This document shows positions 1 to 7,499 of a stretch of DNA of 64,000 bases, piece by piece. The notes beneath the pieces are model-generated. The model was not told the DNA's origin and did no database searches. It saw only the letters and a program-made list of their open reading frames with translations. Each line of letters begins with the position of its first letter. Within the stretch, counting starts at the first letter, position 1. The DNA comes from Flavobacterium ammonificans (GTDB lineage Bacteria; Bacteroidota; Bacteroidia; Flavobacteriales; Flavobacteriaceae): contig NZ_AP025183.1 in assembly GCF_020885975.1 (NCBI RefSeq), positions 930,001-994,000 on the forward strand, written 5' to 3'. A program made the translations under genes and the position numbers.

Positions 1-1
1 T

Positions 2-475
2 GCGAAATTGAAAAAAGCAGGTACGTTTGATCAAGGTTTTGGCACTACTGAATATTTAGCAGCGTCTTTATTGGATTTAGCATACCATTCACAAACTAAA
101 GATATTACTATTGATGCGAATACTTTCGAGAAACAAGCGATGAACAAAATTGGCTTGATTGAATCGATTATTCCAAGATACAGAAGTACCTATTTCAGTC
201 ATATTTTCTCAGGCGGATATTCTTCAGGATATTATAGTTATATCTGGTCTGGAGTATTAGATACAGATGCGTTTGAAGCGTTTAAAATCACTTCACTTTT
301 CAATCCAGAAAAAGCGAAGTCTTTCCGTAGAAATGTTTTGGAAAAAGGAGGTACAGAAGACCCAATGGTATTGTACAAACGTTTCCGTGGTGCTGAGCCA
401 AGTATAGCGCCTTTATTGAGAAAAAGAGGTTTGGATCAGAAAGAGGAAACGCCTGTTAAAAAGATAAAAGGATAA
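2..475 (+). CDS. dcp: M3 family metallopeptidase (peptidyl-dipeptidase Dcp-like), C-terminal part
   Basis: This is the last ~158 codons of a gene that begins before the window; the frame is open from base 2. The text matches the C-terminal lobe of M3 zinc peptidases: FDQGFGTTEYLAASLLDL, then a Gly/Tyr-rich loop (GGYSSGYYSYIWS) that lines the substrate site in Dcp and oligopeptidase A, then the closing FRGAEPSIAPLLRKRGL. In the family these enzymes remove C-terminal dipeptides. The HExxH zinc site must lie upstream and cannot be seen, so Dcp versus another M3 member is judged from the C-terminus only. The gene ends about 100 bases before a strong hairpin terminator. Confidence 0.85.
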   Translation, partial: AKLKKAGTFDQGFGTTEYLAASLLDLAYHSQTKDITIDANTFEKQAMNKIGLIESIIPRYRSTYFSHIFSGGYSSGYYSYIWSGVLDTDAFEAFKITSLFNPEKAKSFRRNVLEKGGTEDPMVLYKRFRGAEPSIAPLLRKRGLDQKEETPVKKIKG

Positions 476-573
476 TAATCAAAACACGAATTGCACAGAT
501 TGTCACCAATATTTAATAATCCGTGACTAAAAATTTGACTACTCGAGAGTCCGTTTTTTGATAGTATCTAAAA

Positions 574-608
574 ACAAAAAACCTGCAAATTAATTTGCAG
601 GTTTTTTT
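574..608. terminator. Bidirectional rho-independent terminator between the M3 peptidase and rluB
   Basis: A 9-bp perfect stem (CCTGCAAAT / ATTTGCAGG, 582-601) with a TA loop is flanked by an A-run and a T-run, so it can stop both the peptidase transcript (+) and the convergent rluB transcript (-). Confidence 0.85.
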
Positions 609-628
609 ATGAATTTGATTGGAGCAAC

Positions 629-1552
629 TTAAACGTTTTTCAAATTGATAATTTCTTGTTCCGTAAGCATTCTCCAATTACCTCGTGGTAAATTCTTTTT
701 GGTTAAACCCGCAAAAGCCACACGGTCAATACGCAATACATTGTAATCAAAGTGCTCAAAAATAGAACGTACCACCTTTACATTTGAAGAACGTAATTTT
801 AGACCGATTTCACTTTTAGGTTCGTTGTCGATATAGCTTACTTCTTCAACAAATACGCGATGTCCATCTAAAACTAAACCCTTGCTAATTTTTTCTAAAT
901 CTTCGTATTTCAAGTTTTTATCTAAGGAAACTTGGTATATTTTTGATGACTTTTGATTAGGTAAAGTAAACTTTCTAATCATATCGGTATCATTAGTAAA
1001 CAATAATAATCCGGTTGTATTTTTGTCCATTCTACCTACTGCTCCAATTTTTGCAGTCGTTGCCCCGCGAACTAATTCTAGCACATTACGAAACTCTTGA
1101 CCTTCGTCTAAAGCTGTAGTGAAATTTTTAGGTTTGTTCAACAAGATGTATTCTTTTTTCTCAGGAGTCAAAAGCACCCCGTCAAAATTAACTGTATCAG
1201 TAATTTTCACTAAATACCCCATTTCAGTAACAGGAACGCCATTTACTTTTACGTTTCCTGATTGAATGTAAATATCCGCATCACGTCGCGAACAAACGCC
1301 TGAATTGGCAATGTATTTATTCAAACGAATTTCGTCAGCTGCTTTGGCTCTTTTTGGCGCTTGATTTGGTTTTTTAACCACTTTATTAGCTTCCACTTCG
1401 GCTGCTTTGGTATTGATTTTAGCCTTTTTAGGACCCTGCGCACGCTTTTGCATCGCTGGTTTAGCTCCGCTCCGTTCGCCTCTGGCTCGGGTGGGCTTAT
1501 TTGAACTCGGTCTAGAACTATTGGTTCTTCCGCCTCCTCTGGTAGTACTCAT
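629..1552 (-). CDS. rluB: rRNA pseudouridine synthase, RluB/RsuA family
   Basis: 307 aa. Residues 1-75 are a low-complexity Arg/Lys/Ala-rich tail, 76-122 an S4 RNA-binding domain (RLNKYIANSGVCSRR), and ~135-300 the catalytic fold with the signature GRMDKNTTGLLLFTND, whose Asp176 is the expected catalytic residue. RluB-type enzymes make pseudouridine in helix 89 of 23S rRNA; RluB versus RsuA or RluF cannot be fixed by eye, but the S4 domain plus catalytic block fits RluB best. The ATG at 1552 lies 50 bases downstream of a TATCTTTG -7 box (minus strand, 1602-1609). The basic N-terminal extension is longer than in enterobacterial RluB and is probably disordered. Confidence 0.88.
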   Translation of the reverse strand: MSTTRGGGRTNSSRPSSNKPTRARGERSGAKPAMQKRAQGPKKAKINTKAAEVEANKVVKKPNQAPKRAKAADEIRLNKYIANSGVCSRRDADIYIQSGNVKVNGVPVTEMGYLVKITDTVNFDGVLLTPEKKEYILLNKPKNFTTALDEGQEFRNVLELVRGATTAKIGAVGRMDKNTTGLLLFTNDTDMIRKFTLPNQKSSKIYQVSLDKNLKYEDLEKISKGLVLDGHRVFVEEVSYIDNEPKSEIGLKLRSSNVKVVRSIFEHFDYNVLRIDRVAFAGLTKKNLPRGNWRMLTEQEIINLKNV

Positions 1553-1601
1553 AATAATTGTAATTTATTGCTGCATTCGGACTAAGTTGCCCTTGAGACT
1601 G

Positions 1602-1609
1602 CAAAGATA
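1602..1609 (-). promoter_or_regulatory. Bacteroidota -7 box upstream of rluB
   Basis: TATCTTTG on the minus strand matches the TAnnTTTG consensus exactly. No clean TTTG -33 element was found at 17-23 bases, so only the -7 part is claimed. Confidence 0.5.
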
Positions 1610-1672
1610 GTATTTAAATTCTTCAGAAACGATTATAGAATCAAAGAGTTGAAATCACACGATATGCTACTT

Positions 1673-2629
1673 TTATGGGAGTTGTAACAATCGTTTTCCG
1701 TTCCACAGCACTTCAGGATTAATAAGTACAATACAAAAAACGCCTGCTACAATTAAAAATTTAAGTAGGTTGTGCAATTTTAGAAATGCTTCTTTACTGC
1801 TTGCTTTTTGTAAGGATAATAAAAAGAAAATCAAGACGATTAAGCAACCGTAAAAGTAAATATCCATATAACCTACATCATAAATTTCGATTAAAATATA
1901 GACAGGAATCACAGTGCATAATGCCAAAGCTGTAATGATTTTTTTAGCAGTATTTTCTCCGTAAACAATCGGAATGGTTTTGTAATTGTTAGCCAAATCG
2001 CCTTTAAGGTTTTCTAAATCTTTGATCATTTCTCGAATAAGCAATAACAAAAACAGGAAGCTTGCGTGTGCAAAAATGACCGCCAATTGACTGCTGTAGT
2101 TTTCAATTTCTTCAAAAGGGATTTGGTTGTAATAATACAAAAGGATGGCAAAAAAAGGCAAAACCGCTAAAAAAGCCGACATCAAATTGCCAATAAAAGG
2201 TTGTTTTTTGATTTTATGGGAATACAACCAAATCAAAAAAATATACACCGAAAAGAATAGAAAGGCTCGCCATGAAACAAACAACGCCATTAAAGCTACA
2301 ATGAAATTGAGTGAAAAATAGACGCTTAATTTTGTTTTTTGACTTACAAATCGATCCAACATCGATTTGTTGGGGCGATTAATTAAATCTTTTTGGCTGT
2401 CGTAAAAATTATTAATGATATAGCCCGAAGCAATAGCTAATGAAGAGGCAAATACTAAAATAAATAAATGGAAATCGAAAAGTACATTTAAAGCTCTTTT
2501 CTCAGGAGCTAAAATAAATATAGCTGATAAATACTGAGCCAGAATGATAATGGGAATATTATAGCCTCTTACCACAGAGAACAAGCTGATAATTTTCTTA
2601 ATCACCAATTTGTTCGCTCTGCTTAGCAT
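1673..2629 (-). CDS. UbiA-family prenyltransferase, geranylgeranylglycerol-phosphate geranylgeranyltransferase-like
   Basis: 318 aa with eight or nine hydrophobic segments, an integral membrane protein. The first Asp-rich motif of the UbiA family is visible as NNFYDSQKDLINRPNK (residues 73-88), and a second acidic stretch (EMIKDLENLKGD, ~200-211) corresponds to the second Mg-diphosphate site. The family moves a prenyl chain from a prenyl diphosphate to an aromatic or glycerol-type acceptor. Homologues beside mevalonate genes in Flavobacteriia are commonly annotated as geranylgeranylglycerol-phosphate geranylgeranyltransferases; the acceptor is not visible in the sequence. It lies 30 bases downstream of mevalonate kinase in the same direction, so the three genes 4695-1673 are probably one operon for making and using isoprenoid chains. 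Confidence 0.72.
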   Translation of the reverse strand: MLSRANKLVIKKIISLFSVVRGYNIPIIILAQYLSAIFILAPEKRALNVLFDFHLFILVFASSLAIASGYIINNFYDSQKDLINRPNKSMLDRFVSQKTKLSVYFSLNFIVALMALFVSWRAFLFFSVYIFLIWLYSHKIKKQPFIGNLMSAFLAVLPFFAILLYYYNQIPFEEIENYSSQLAVIFAHASFLFLLLLIREMIKDLENLKGDLANNYKTIPIVYGENTAKKIITALALCTVIPVYILIEIYDVGYMDIYFYGCLIVLIFFLLSLQKASSKEAFLKLHNLLKFLIVAGVFCIVLINPEVLWNGKRLLQLP

Positions 2630-2659
2630 TATGTTTTGTTTAGCGTTAAATGTTTTGGA

Positions 2660-3598
2660 CTAAAATTGGTACACTACTTCTAATTTGTAGTCTTTCAGAG
2701 AAGTTTTGGCGCGTTCTAAATCTTCGGTAAACCCTAAGATATAACCACCGCCGCCAGAACCACATAGTTTCAAATAGTAATCGTTAGTGTCGATTCCTTT
2801 TTGCCAAATGGCATGAAATTCTTCAGGTATCATTGGTTTGAAATGACTCAAAACTACCTTAGATAATTTTTTAGTATTGGCAAACAATGATTTCATGTCG
2901 CCACCCAAGAAGTTCTCTACACACGAATCGGTATATTTTACAAACTGCGTTTTTAGCATGTTACGGAAACCTTGATCTTTTAAGTTTTCCATGAAAATAT
3001 TGACCATCGGAGCAGTTTCTCCTACAATTCCAGAGTCGATTAAGAAAACGGCTCCTTTGCCATCCAAACTTTGAGTTGGGATGCCAGTGGCTTCGATATT
3101 ATCTTTGGAATTGATTAAGATAGGAATGCTTAAATAACTATTTAAAGGATCTAAACCTGAACTTTTTCCGTGAAAGAAACTTTCCATTTGAGAGAAAATA
3201 GTTTTTAACTCCAATAATTTCTCACGAGTCAAGTTTTCTAAAACGGTGATTTTATTTTGGGCATATTTGTCGTAAATCGCAGCGACTAAAGCACCGCTAC
3301 TTCCCACACCATATCCTTGCGGAATGCTGGAATCGAAGTACATGCCGTTAGTAACATCTGCTTCTAAAGTAACTAAATCGAACTGAACTAAATCAGGTTG
3401 TTCGATTTCTAAATTTTTCAAATGACTTACAAAACGCTTCAAATGTCCGTTAGAAGCAATAGCTTCTTCAGAAGGATTTTCATCGCTTTTTAGGGCACCA
3501 TTATAAAAATTATAAGGAATAGAAAGTCCTTTGGAGTCCTGGATAATTCCGTATTCACCAAAGAGTAATATTTTTGAATAAAATAAAGGTCCTTTCAT
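2660..3598 (-). CDS. mvk: Mevalonate kinase-like GHMP kinase
   Basis: 312 aa GHMP-superfamily kinase. It has an N-terminal substrate strand (LLFGEYGII), the ATP-binding Gly/Ser loop IPQGYGVGSSGALVAA (92-107) and the C-terminal motif 3 LCGSGGGGYILGF (~278-290). In the family it phosphorylates (R)-mevalonate with ATP in the cytoplasm. Assignment to mevalonate kinase rests on position: it directly precedes UbiA and directly follows diphosphomevalonate decarboxylase (8-base gap). A second GHMP kinase sits at 33987-34898, so which of the two acts on mevalonate and which on phosphomevalonate is inferred, not seen. Confidence 0.8.
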   Translation of the reverse strand: MKGPLFYSKILLFGEYGIIQDSKGLSIPYNFYNGALKSDENPSEEAIASNGHLKRFVSHLKNLEIEQPDLVQFDLVTLEADVTNGMYFDSSIPQGYGVGSSGALVAAIYDKYAQNKITVLENLTREKLLELKTIFSQMESFFHGKSSGLDPLNSYLSIPILINSKDNIEATGIPTQSLDGKGAVFLIDSGIVGETAPMVNIFMENLKDQGFRNMLKTQFVKYTDSCVENFLGGDMKSLFANTKKLSKVVLSHFKPMIPEEFHAIWQKGIDTNDYYLKLCGSGGGGYILGFTEDLERAKTSLKDYKLEVVYQF

Positions 3599-3606
3599 AG
3601 TTTTGT

Positions 3607-4695
3607 TTAATCAATTAATTGACTGCCAATTCCAATTTCATCACAAATATACTGACCATTTTGACAATAGCCAACTAATTCGTCCTGAATAAATTGCAAT
3701 ACTTTTTCTTTCACATGATTTGGATAAAGAACATGAACATTGGCACCAGCATCTAAAGTGAAGCAAACAGGAATTTTAGTTTCATTTCTAAATTGCCAAA
3801 TACGATTGATAATTTCCAAAGTATTGGGTTTCATAAGTATGAAATAAGGCATTGAAGTCATCATCATAGCATGTAGTGTCAAGGCTTCACTCTCCACAAC
3901 CGCGATGAATTGCTCTACATTTCCTGATTCAAAGATAGCAATCAATTGGTCTAAATTTTCATGTGCTTGTGCAAATCGCCTTTCGGCAAAAGGGTGGTTG
4001 TGCATTAAATCGTGCCCCAAAGTACTCGATACTTGTTTTTCACCTTTATCAACTAGTAAAATAGTGTCTTGGTAATTTTTGAAATTATCGTGAATTGTGT
4101 GTGGGAATTCCACTCCAAAAAAATCAGAACTTCCAGGAATATTTGCTTGTTTCCCCCAAACGACAACTTGACCTTGTACACTTCGGCAAGCACTTCCAGA
4201 ACCTAAACGCGCTAAGAAAGAAGCTTTTTGGTAAAAATAGTCTTCGGTCATTGCGGGATTTAATTCCTTTTCCAAGCTCATCAGGTTCATAGCCAAAGCT
4301 GCCATCCCCGATGCAGAAGAAGCGATTCCCGAACTGTGCGGAAAAGTATTTTGGGTATCAATCGTAAAATGGTAGTCTTTCAAGAAAGGCAAGTAGGATT
4401 CAATTCGCTCTAAAAATTTCTGAATTTTTGGTTTAAAATCTTCTTTTGGTTTTCCTTCAAAAAGCAAGTCAAAAGAAAAATTGGAATTGGTATTTTGTCT
4501 TTTGGCGAAAGCCAATTGGGTAATTGTTTTACAATTATTCAGAGTAAAACTTACCGAAGGATTAGCGGGAACTTGATTTTCTTTTTTGCCCCAATACTTT
4601 ACCAAGGCAATATTACTTGGCGTACTCCATTGAAAAACACCTTGTTCAACAGACTTTGTATAGGGAGCTGGAATAAAATCATTTGCGGTTACCAT
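3607..4695 (-). CDS. mvaD: Diphosphomevalonate decarboxylase
   Basis: 362 aa. It carries the N-terminal signature SNIALVKYWGKK, which is specific for mevalonate diphosphate decarboxylase, then the phosphate-binding loop SGIASSASGMAALA and the segment ARLGSGSACRSVQG holding the Arg/Ser residues that bind the diphosphate. It decarboxylates mevalonate 5-diphosphate to isopentenyl diphosphate. An upstream in-frame TTG at 4713 would add six residues but overlaps a TATATTTG promoter box (4711-4718), so the ATG at 4695 is chosen. First gene of the mvaD-mvk-ubiA operon; HMG-CoA reductase and the other kinase lie 30 kb away. Confidence 0.93.
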   Translation of the reverse strand: MVTANDFIPAPYTKSVEQGVFQWSTPSNIALVKYWGKKENQVPANPSVSFTLNNCKTITQLAFAKRQNTNSNFSFDLLFEGKPKEDFKPKIQKFLERIESYLPFLKDYHFTIDTQNTFPHSSGIASSASGMAALAMNLMSLEKELNPAMTEDYFYQKASFLARLGSGSACRSVQGQVVVWGKQANIPGSSDFFGVEFPHTIHDNFKNYQDTILLVDKGEKQVSSTLGHDLMHNHPFAERRFAQAHENLDQLIAIFESGNVEQFIAVVESEALTLHAMMMTSMPYFILMKPNTLEIINRIWQFRNETKIPVCFTLDAGANVHVLYPNHVKEKVLQFIQDELVGYCQNGQYICDEIGIGSQLID

Positions 4696-4710
4696 AAATA
4701 AAAATTTTAG

Positions 4711-4718
4711 CAAATATA
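4711..4718 (-). promoter_or_regulatory. -7 box of the mvaD operon
   Basis: TATATTTG on the minus strand is a full match to the Bacteroidota TAnnTTTG -7 element, 16 bases before the mvaD ATG. The -33 position is not a clear TTTG. The box decides the mvaD start by excluding the upstream TTG. Confidence 0.55.
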
Positions 4719-4752
4719 CTGATTTCTATTGCTAATTTATGAGGTTTTTATA

Positions 4753-4828
4753 ACCGCAAATTCGCAAATTTTTATTTTTTGATAAAAATTCCAAGTGCTA
4801 CTTTTCGTTTAATTTGCGAATTTGCGGT
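4753..4828. repeat. Long inverted repeat between mvaD and tspO
   Basis: Arms of 18 bases match perfectly (4753-4770 and 4811-4828; left arm begins ACCGCAAATTCGC) around a 40-base AT-rich spacer. It sits between two divergent genes, upstream of both promoter boxes, and has no coding potential. It resembles a small palindromic intergenic repeat unit rather than a terminator, because neither side points into a gene end. Confidence 0.75.
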
Positions 4829-4866
4829 AATATAAATGAAATTGGTAATCAATGCTAATTCCTTTA

Positions 4867-4899
4867 TTTGTAGAATAGGGAAAGTTTTGATTAATTTTG
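4867..4899 (+). promoter_or_regulatory. Promoter of tspO
   Basis: TTTG (4867-4870), a 21-base spacer, then TAATTTTG (4892-4899) fit the Bacteroidota -33/-7 pattern, 13 bases before the ATG. Confidence 0.6.
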
Positions 4900-4912
4900 A
4901 TAAAAAAATAAG

Positions 4913-5389
4913 ATGAATAAAGTTTCTCGTATTGCAATAGTTGTCGTTATATGTTTACTAGTAGGCTATGTTTCTGGAATGGTCACCCGTGCTTCCATAG
5001 CGACTTGGTATCCTACTTTGGTAAAACCTAGTTTTAATCCACCCAATTGGATTTTTGCACCTGTTTGGACATCTTTGTACGTCATGATGGGAATTGCCGC
5101 AGGCTTAGTTTGGAATCATATCGATTCAAATAAAGAAATGGTCGTTAAAGCGTTACGTTTTTTTGCTTTGCAGTTGGCCCTAAATGCGCTTTGGTCTTAT
5201 TTGTTTTTTGGATTGCACAATCCAATGTTGGCTACTATCGAAGTAGTTTTGCTTTGGCTTATGATTTTCGAAACCTATTCACAGTTTGCTAAAATCAACA
5301 AAACGGCTAGTTATTTAATGCTGCCTTATTTGGCTTGGGTGAGTTTTGCATCGGTATTAACGGCTAGTATTTGGTGGTTGAATCGTTAA
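4913..5389 (+). CDS. tspO: TspO/MBR family membrane protein
   Basis: 158 aa, five predicted membrane segments, the usual TspO length. Family hallmarks are the block WYPTLVKPSFNPPNWIFAPVW (residues ~33-53), WNHID, the segment ALNALWSYLFFGLHNP and the final LPYLAWVSFASVLTASIWWLN, which correspond to the Trp/Tyr-rich porphyrin- and sterol-binding pocket. Bacterial TspO proteins bind tetrapyrroles and are linked to oxidative or light stress; the physiological ligand here is unknown. It has its own promoter and its stop codon overlaps by four bases the end of the convergent gene at 5386. Confidence 0.92.
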   Translation: MNKVSRIAIVVVICLLVGYVSGMVTRASIATWYPTLVKPSFNPPNWIFAPVWTSLYVMMGIAAGLVWNHIDSNKEMVVKALRFFALQLALNALWSYLFFGLHNPMLATIEVVLLWLMIFETYSQFAKINKTASYLMLPYLAWVSFASVLTASIWWLNR

Positions 5390-5961
5390 TTAATTTCTAC
5401 TTGAATTAAATTTTCTAAGAGATTTTTATAATTGTTCCAAAAAAGCTTCACAAAGTATATGGAATAGAGTACAAATGGGATTTTGAAGTAGTTTCCATAT
5501 TCAAAAGTTGAACTTGTTATGCAATTAAGAAGTAAAGAAATGAGTAACATACAAAATCCTATCACTACATTTTTAGATGTAAAAGGTGTATTTAATTCAT
5601 TGATGATTTTTTGTAAATTCTCATTGACCTCTCGATCTATGAATTGATCTGAACTTTGATTTAGAAAACGAATGTGTTTTAGTAAAAGGTATTGAAACAC
5701 GCTATTTTGAAAACTAATACTGTTCAATATTAGTGCAATCATTATCAGTCCACTCTTATTCCATCCAAAAAAATCTTGAATTCCAATTAATTCCAATATA
5801 ATTGTCAAGTAACCATACCCAATTAGTGCTACTAAAGAAATACTACTAATTATTAATGAAATTGTGCAGTTGCTTAATTTTTGATTTAAAGGTTTCTTTT
5901 TGGAAAAAACAAATGGTTTAAAATTGTTTATGAGCTGGATACGGTAGCTGGTGGTAGTCAT
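5386..5961 (-). CDS. Unknown membrane protein
   Basis: 191 aa from the chosen ATG at 5961 (MTTTSYRIQLINNF); an open extension to 6039 exists but reads like intergenic sequence. Four hydrophobic segments are visible (roughly residues 35-57, 66-86, 130-150 and 158-178), with a charged loop between the second and third (RFLNQSSDQFIDREVNENLQ). No family is recognised. It is convergent with tspO, with a four-base overlap, and lies alone between tspO and the flavoprotein gene. The AT content is higher than its neighbours, and it could be a strain-specific gene. Confidence 0.55.
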   Translation of the reverse strand: MTTTSYRIQLINNFKPFVFSKKKPLNQKLSNCTISLIISSISLVALIGYGYLTIILELIGIQDFFGWNKSGLIMIALILNSISFQNSVFQYLLLKHIRFLNQSSDQFIDREVNENLQKIINELNTPFTSKNVVIGFCMLLISLLLNCITSSTFEYGNYFKIPFVLYSIYFVKLFWNNYKNLLENLIQVEIN

Positions 5962-6084
5962 TGGGTAAGTGTAGGGGCTAAATGGGACAGTAATCAATAA
6001 TTTGTAAGCCAAATTTACAAACCTTTTTTTGCAAAACAAAATAAATTTAAAACATATGTCTTAAACTTTAAATTATCAGTAATT

Positions 6085-7311
6085 TTAATTGGTTATTGCA
6101 TCTGCAACTATAAAACCACTGGTCCACGCATTTTGGAAGTTAAATCCGCCAGTTATGGCATCAATATTGACAATTTCACCAGCAAAATAAAGGTTAGGGT
6201 GTAATTTGCTTTCCATAGTTTTGAAATTGATTTCTTTTAAATCAATTCCACCGGCGGTGACAAATTCTTCTTTAAAAGTGCTTTTTCCATTGACTTGAAA
6301 AAGACCTTTTGTGAGTTGGTTTGCCAAGTTTTGCAATTGGATTTTCGATAAATCAGCCCATTTGGTTTCGTTGCTAATTCCTGAGGCTAAAACTAAACTT
6401 TCCCATAATCTATTTTGTACTTCAAATGGAGATTTTTTGGCCACTGTTTTTTTAGCATGTTCTTGTTTGAGCTCTTTCAAAAGCATTTCTGCCTCTTCAG
6501 ATTCTATATCATTAAGCCAATTGACTTCTATTGTAAATTGGTAGTTTTTATCGTGTAAGATTCGCGCTCCCCAAGCCGATAATTTTAATATAGCTGGCCC
6601 ACTCATTCCCCAGTGGGTAATTAATAAAGGACCTGTTGATTCTAGTTTTGTGTCTTTGACTTTGACAGTTGCTTGAGTCGCAATGCCAGGCAATTCTTTA
6701 ATTCTATAATCTTTGATGTTAAAGGTAAATAGGGAAGGTACAGGGGTGACAATGGCATGCCCAAACGTATGTAACAAATCCCAAATTTTCGGATTGCTTC
6801 CTGTAGCTAAAATGAGTTTTTCAGCTAAGTAAGTCTCAGTTTGAGTTTCAATTTTCCAATAATTTCCATCCGAGCCTTCGGTATTGAAAATGGATTGGAC
6901 ACTTTGTCCTGTTAAGATAGAAATGCCTAATTTTTTACTGGCATTTAAAAAACAATCGATGATGGTTTGAGAAGAATTGGAAACAGGAAACATTCTGCCA
7001 TCGTCCTCAATTTTCAGTTCGACTCCGTGTTTTTCAAACCATTCAATAGTGTCCCCAGAGCTAAATTGATGAAATGGACCACGCAATTCTTTTTCGCCCC
7101 TAGGATAGAATTTGACCAATTCGTTGGGTTCAAAACAAGCGTGGGTAACATTGCAACGTCCTCCTCCTGAGATACGAACTTTGGAAAGCACTTCTTTTCC
7201 CCGCTCTAAAATCGCGACTTTGAGTTTTGGATTGCGCTCAACAATGTTGATAGCCGAAAAAAATCCAGCAGCACCACCTCCCACAATTAGTATGTCAAAG
7301 TCTTGATTCAT
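6085..7311 (-). CDS. BaiN/HI0933-type FAD-dependent oxidoreductase
   Basis: 408 aa. An N-terminal dinucleotide fold (ILIVGGGAAG, residues 7-16) is followed by KVRISGGGRCNVTH (44-57), the diagnostic motif of the HI0933/YhiN/BaiN flavoprotein family, and the C-terminal FAD contact AGEIVNIDAITGGFNFQNAW. Family members are cytoplasmic flavoproteins; BaiN reduces bile acid intermediates in gut clostridia, but most members have no proven substrate, so only the fold and cofactor are claimed. It is a single-gene unit followed by a large palindromic repeat upstream of its start. Confidence 0.87.
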   Translation of the reverse strand: MNQDFDILIVGGGAAGFFSAINIVERNPKLKVAILERGKEVLSKVRISGGGRCNVTHACFEPNELVKFYPRGEKELRGPFHQFSSGDTIEWFEKHGVELKIEDDGRMFPVSNSSQTIIDCFLNASKKLGISILTGQSVQSIFNTEGSDGNYWKIETQTETYLAEKLILATGSNPKIWDLLHTFGHAIVTPVPSLFTFNIKDYRIKELPGIATQATVKVKDTKLESTGPLLITHWGMSGPAILKLSAWGARILHDKNYQFTIEVNWLNDIESEEAEMLLKELKQEHAKKTVAKKSPFEVQNRLWESLVLASGISNETKWADLSKIQLQNLANQLTKGLFQVNGKSTFKEEFVTAGGIDLKEINFKTMESKLHPNLYFAGEIVNIDAITGGFNFQNAWTSGFIVADAITN

Positions 7312-7341
7312 TTTTTGTTATTGAATGACAAAGTTAAGAAT

Positions 7342-7484
7342 AAAAAAAGAGCCTATCTAAAAAGACTTCTTTCTGTCAAACTGAACTTGTTTCAGTTTCT
7401 ATAAATAAAGAATAATTATTATTTATAGATTCCGAAATAAATTCGGAATGACAAATTTTGTGCTTTTTAGAGAGACTCTTTTTA
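7342..7484. repeat. Nested palindromic intergenic repeat (MITE/REP-like)
   Basis: The sequence folds on itself over ~140 bases. The outer arms (aaaagagcctatctaaaaag against its partner near 7462-7482) pair imperfectly. The middle arms 7374-7400 and 7427-7452 pair with several mismatches, and the centre 7400-7429 is a 10-bp perfect palindrome pair (CTATAAATAA / TTATTTATAG). The right half carries TTCCGAAATAAATTCGGAA, itself a palindrome. It fills the gap between the flavoprotein and amylase genes. Confidence 0.7.
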
Positions 7485-7499
7485 TAACTTAATTCGATA

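Noticed and set aside
1407..1610. 67-codon plus-strand frame over the rluB start
   Set aside because: It is antisense to the basic tail of RluB and has no start context or homologous features.
4696..4713. Upstream TTG start for MvaD
   Set aside because: It would overlap the TATATTTG promoter box and adds residues not seen in the family.
5962..6039. Longer N-terminus for the unknown membrane protein
   Set aside because: The extra 26 residues have no domain and read as intergenic sequence; the internal ATG is preferred, though with modest certainty.
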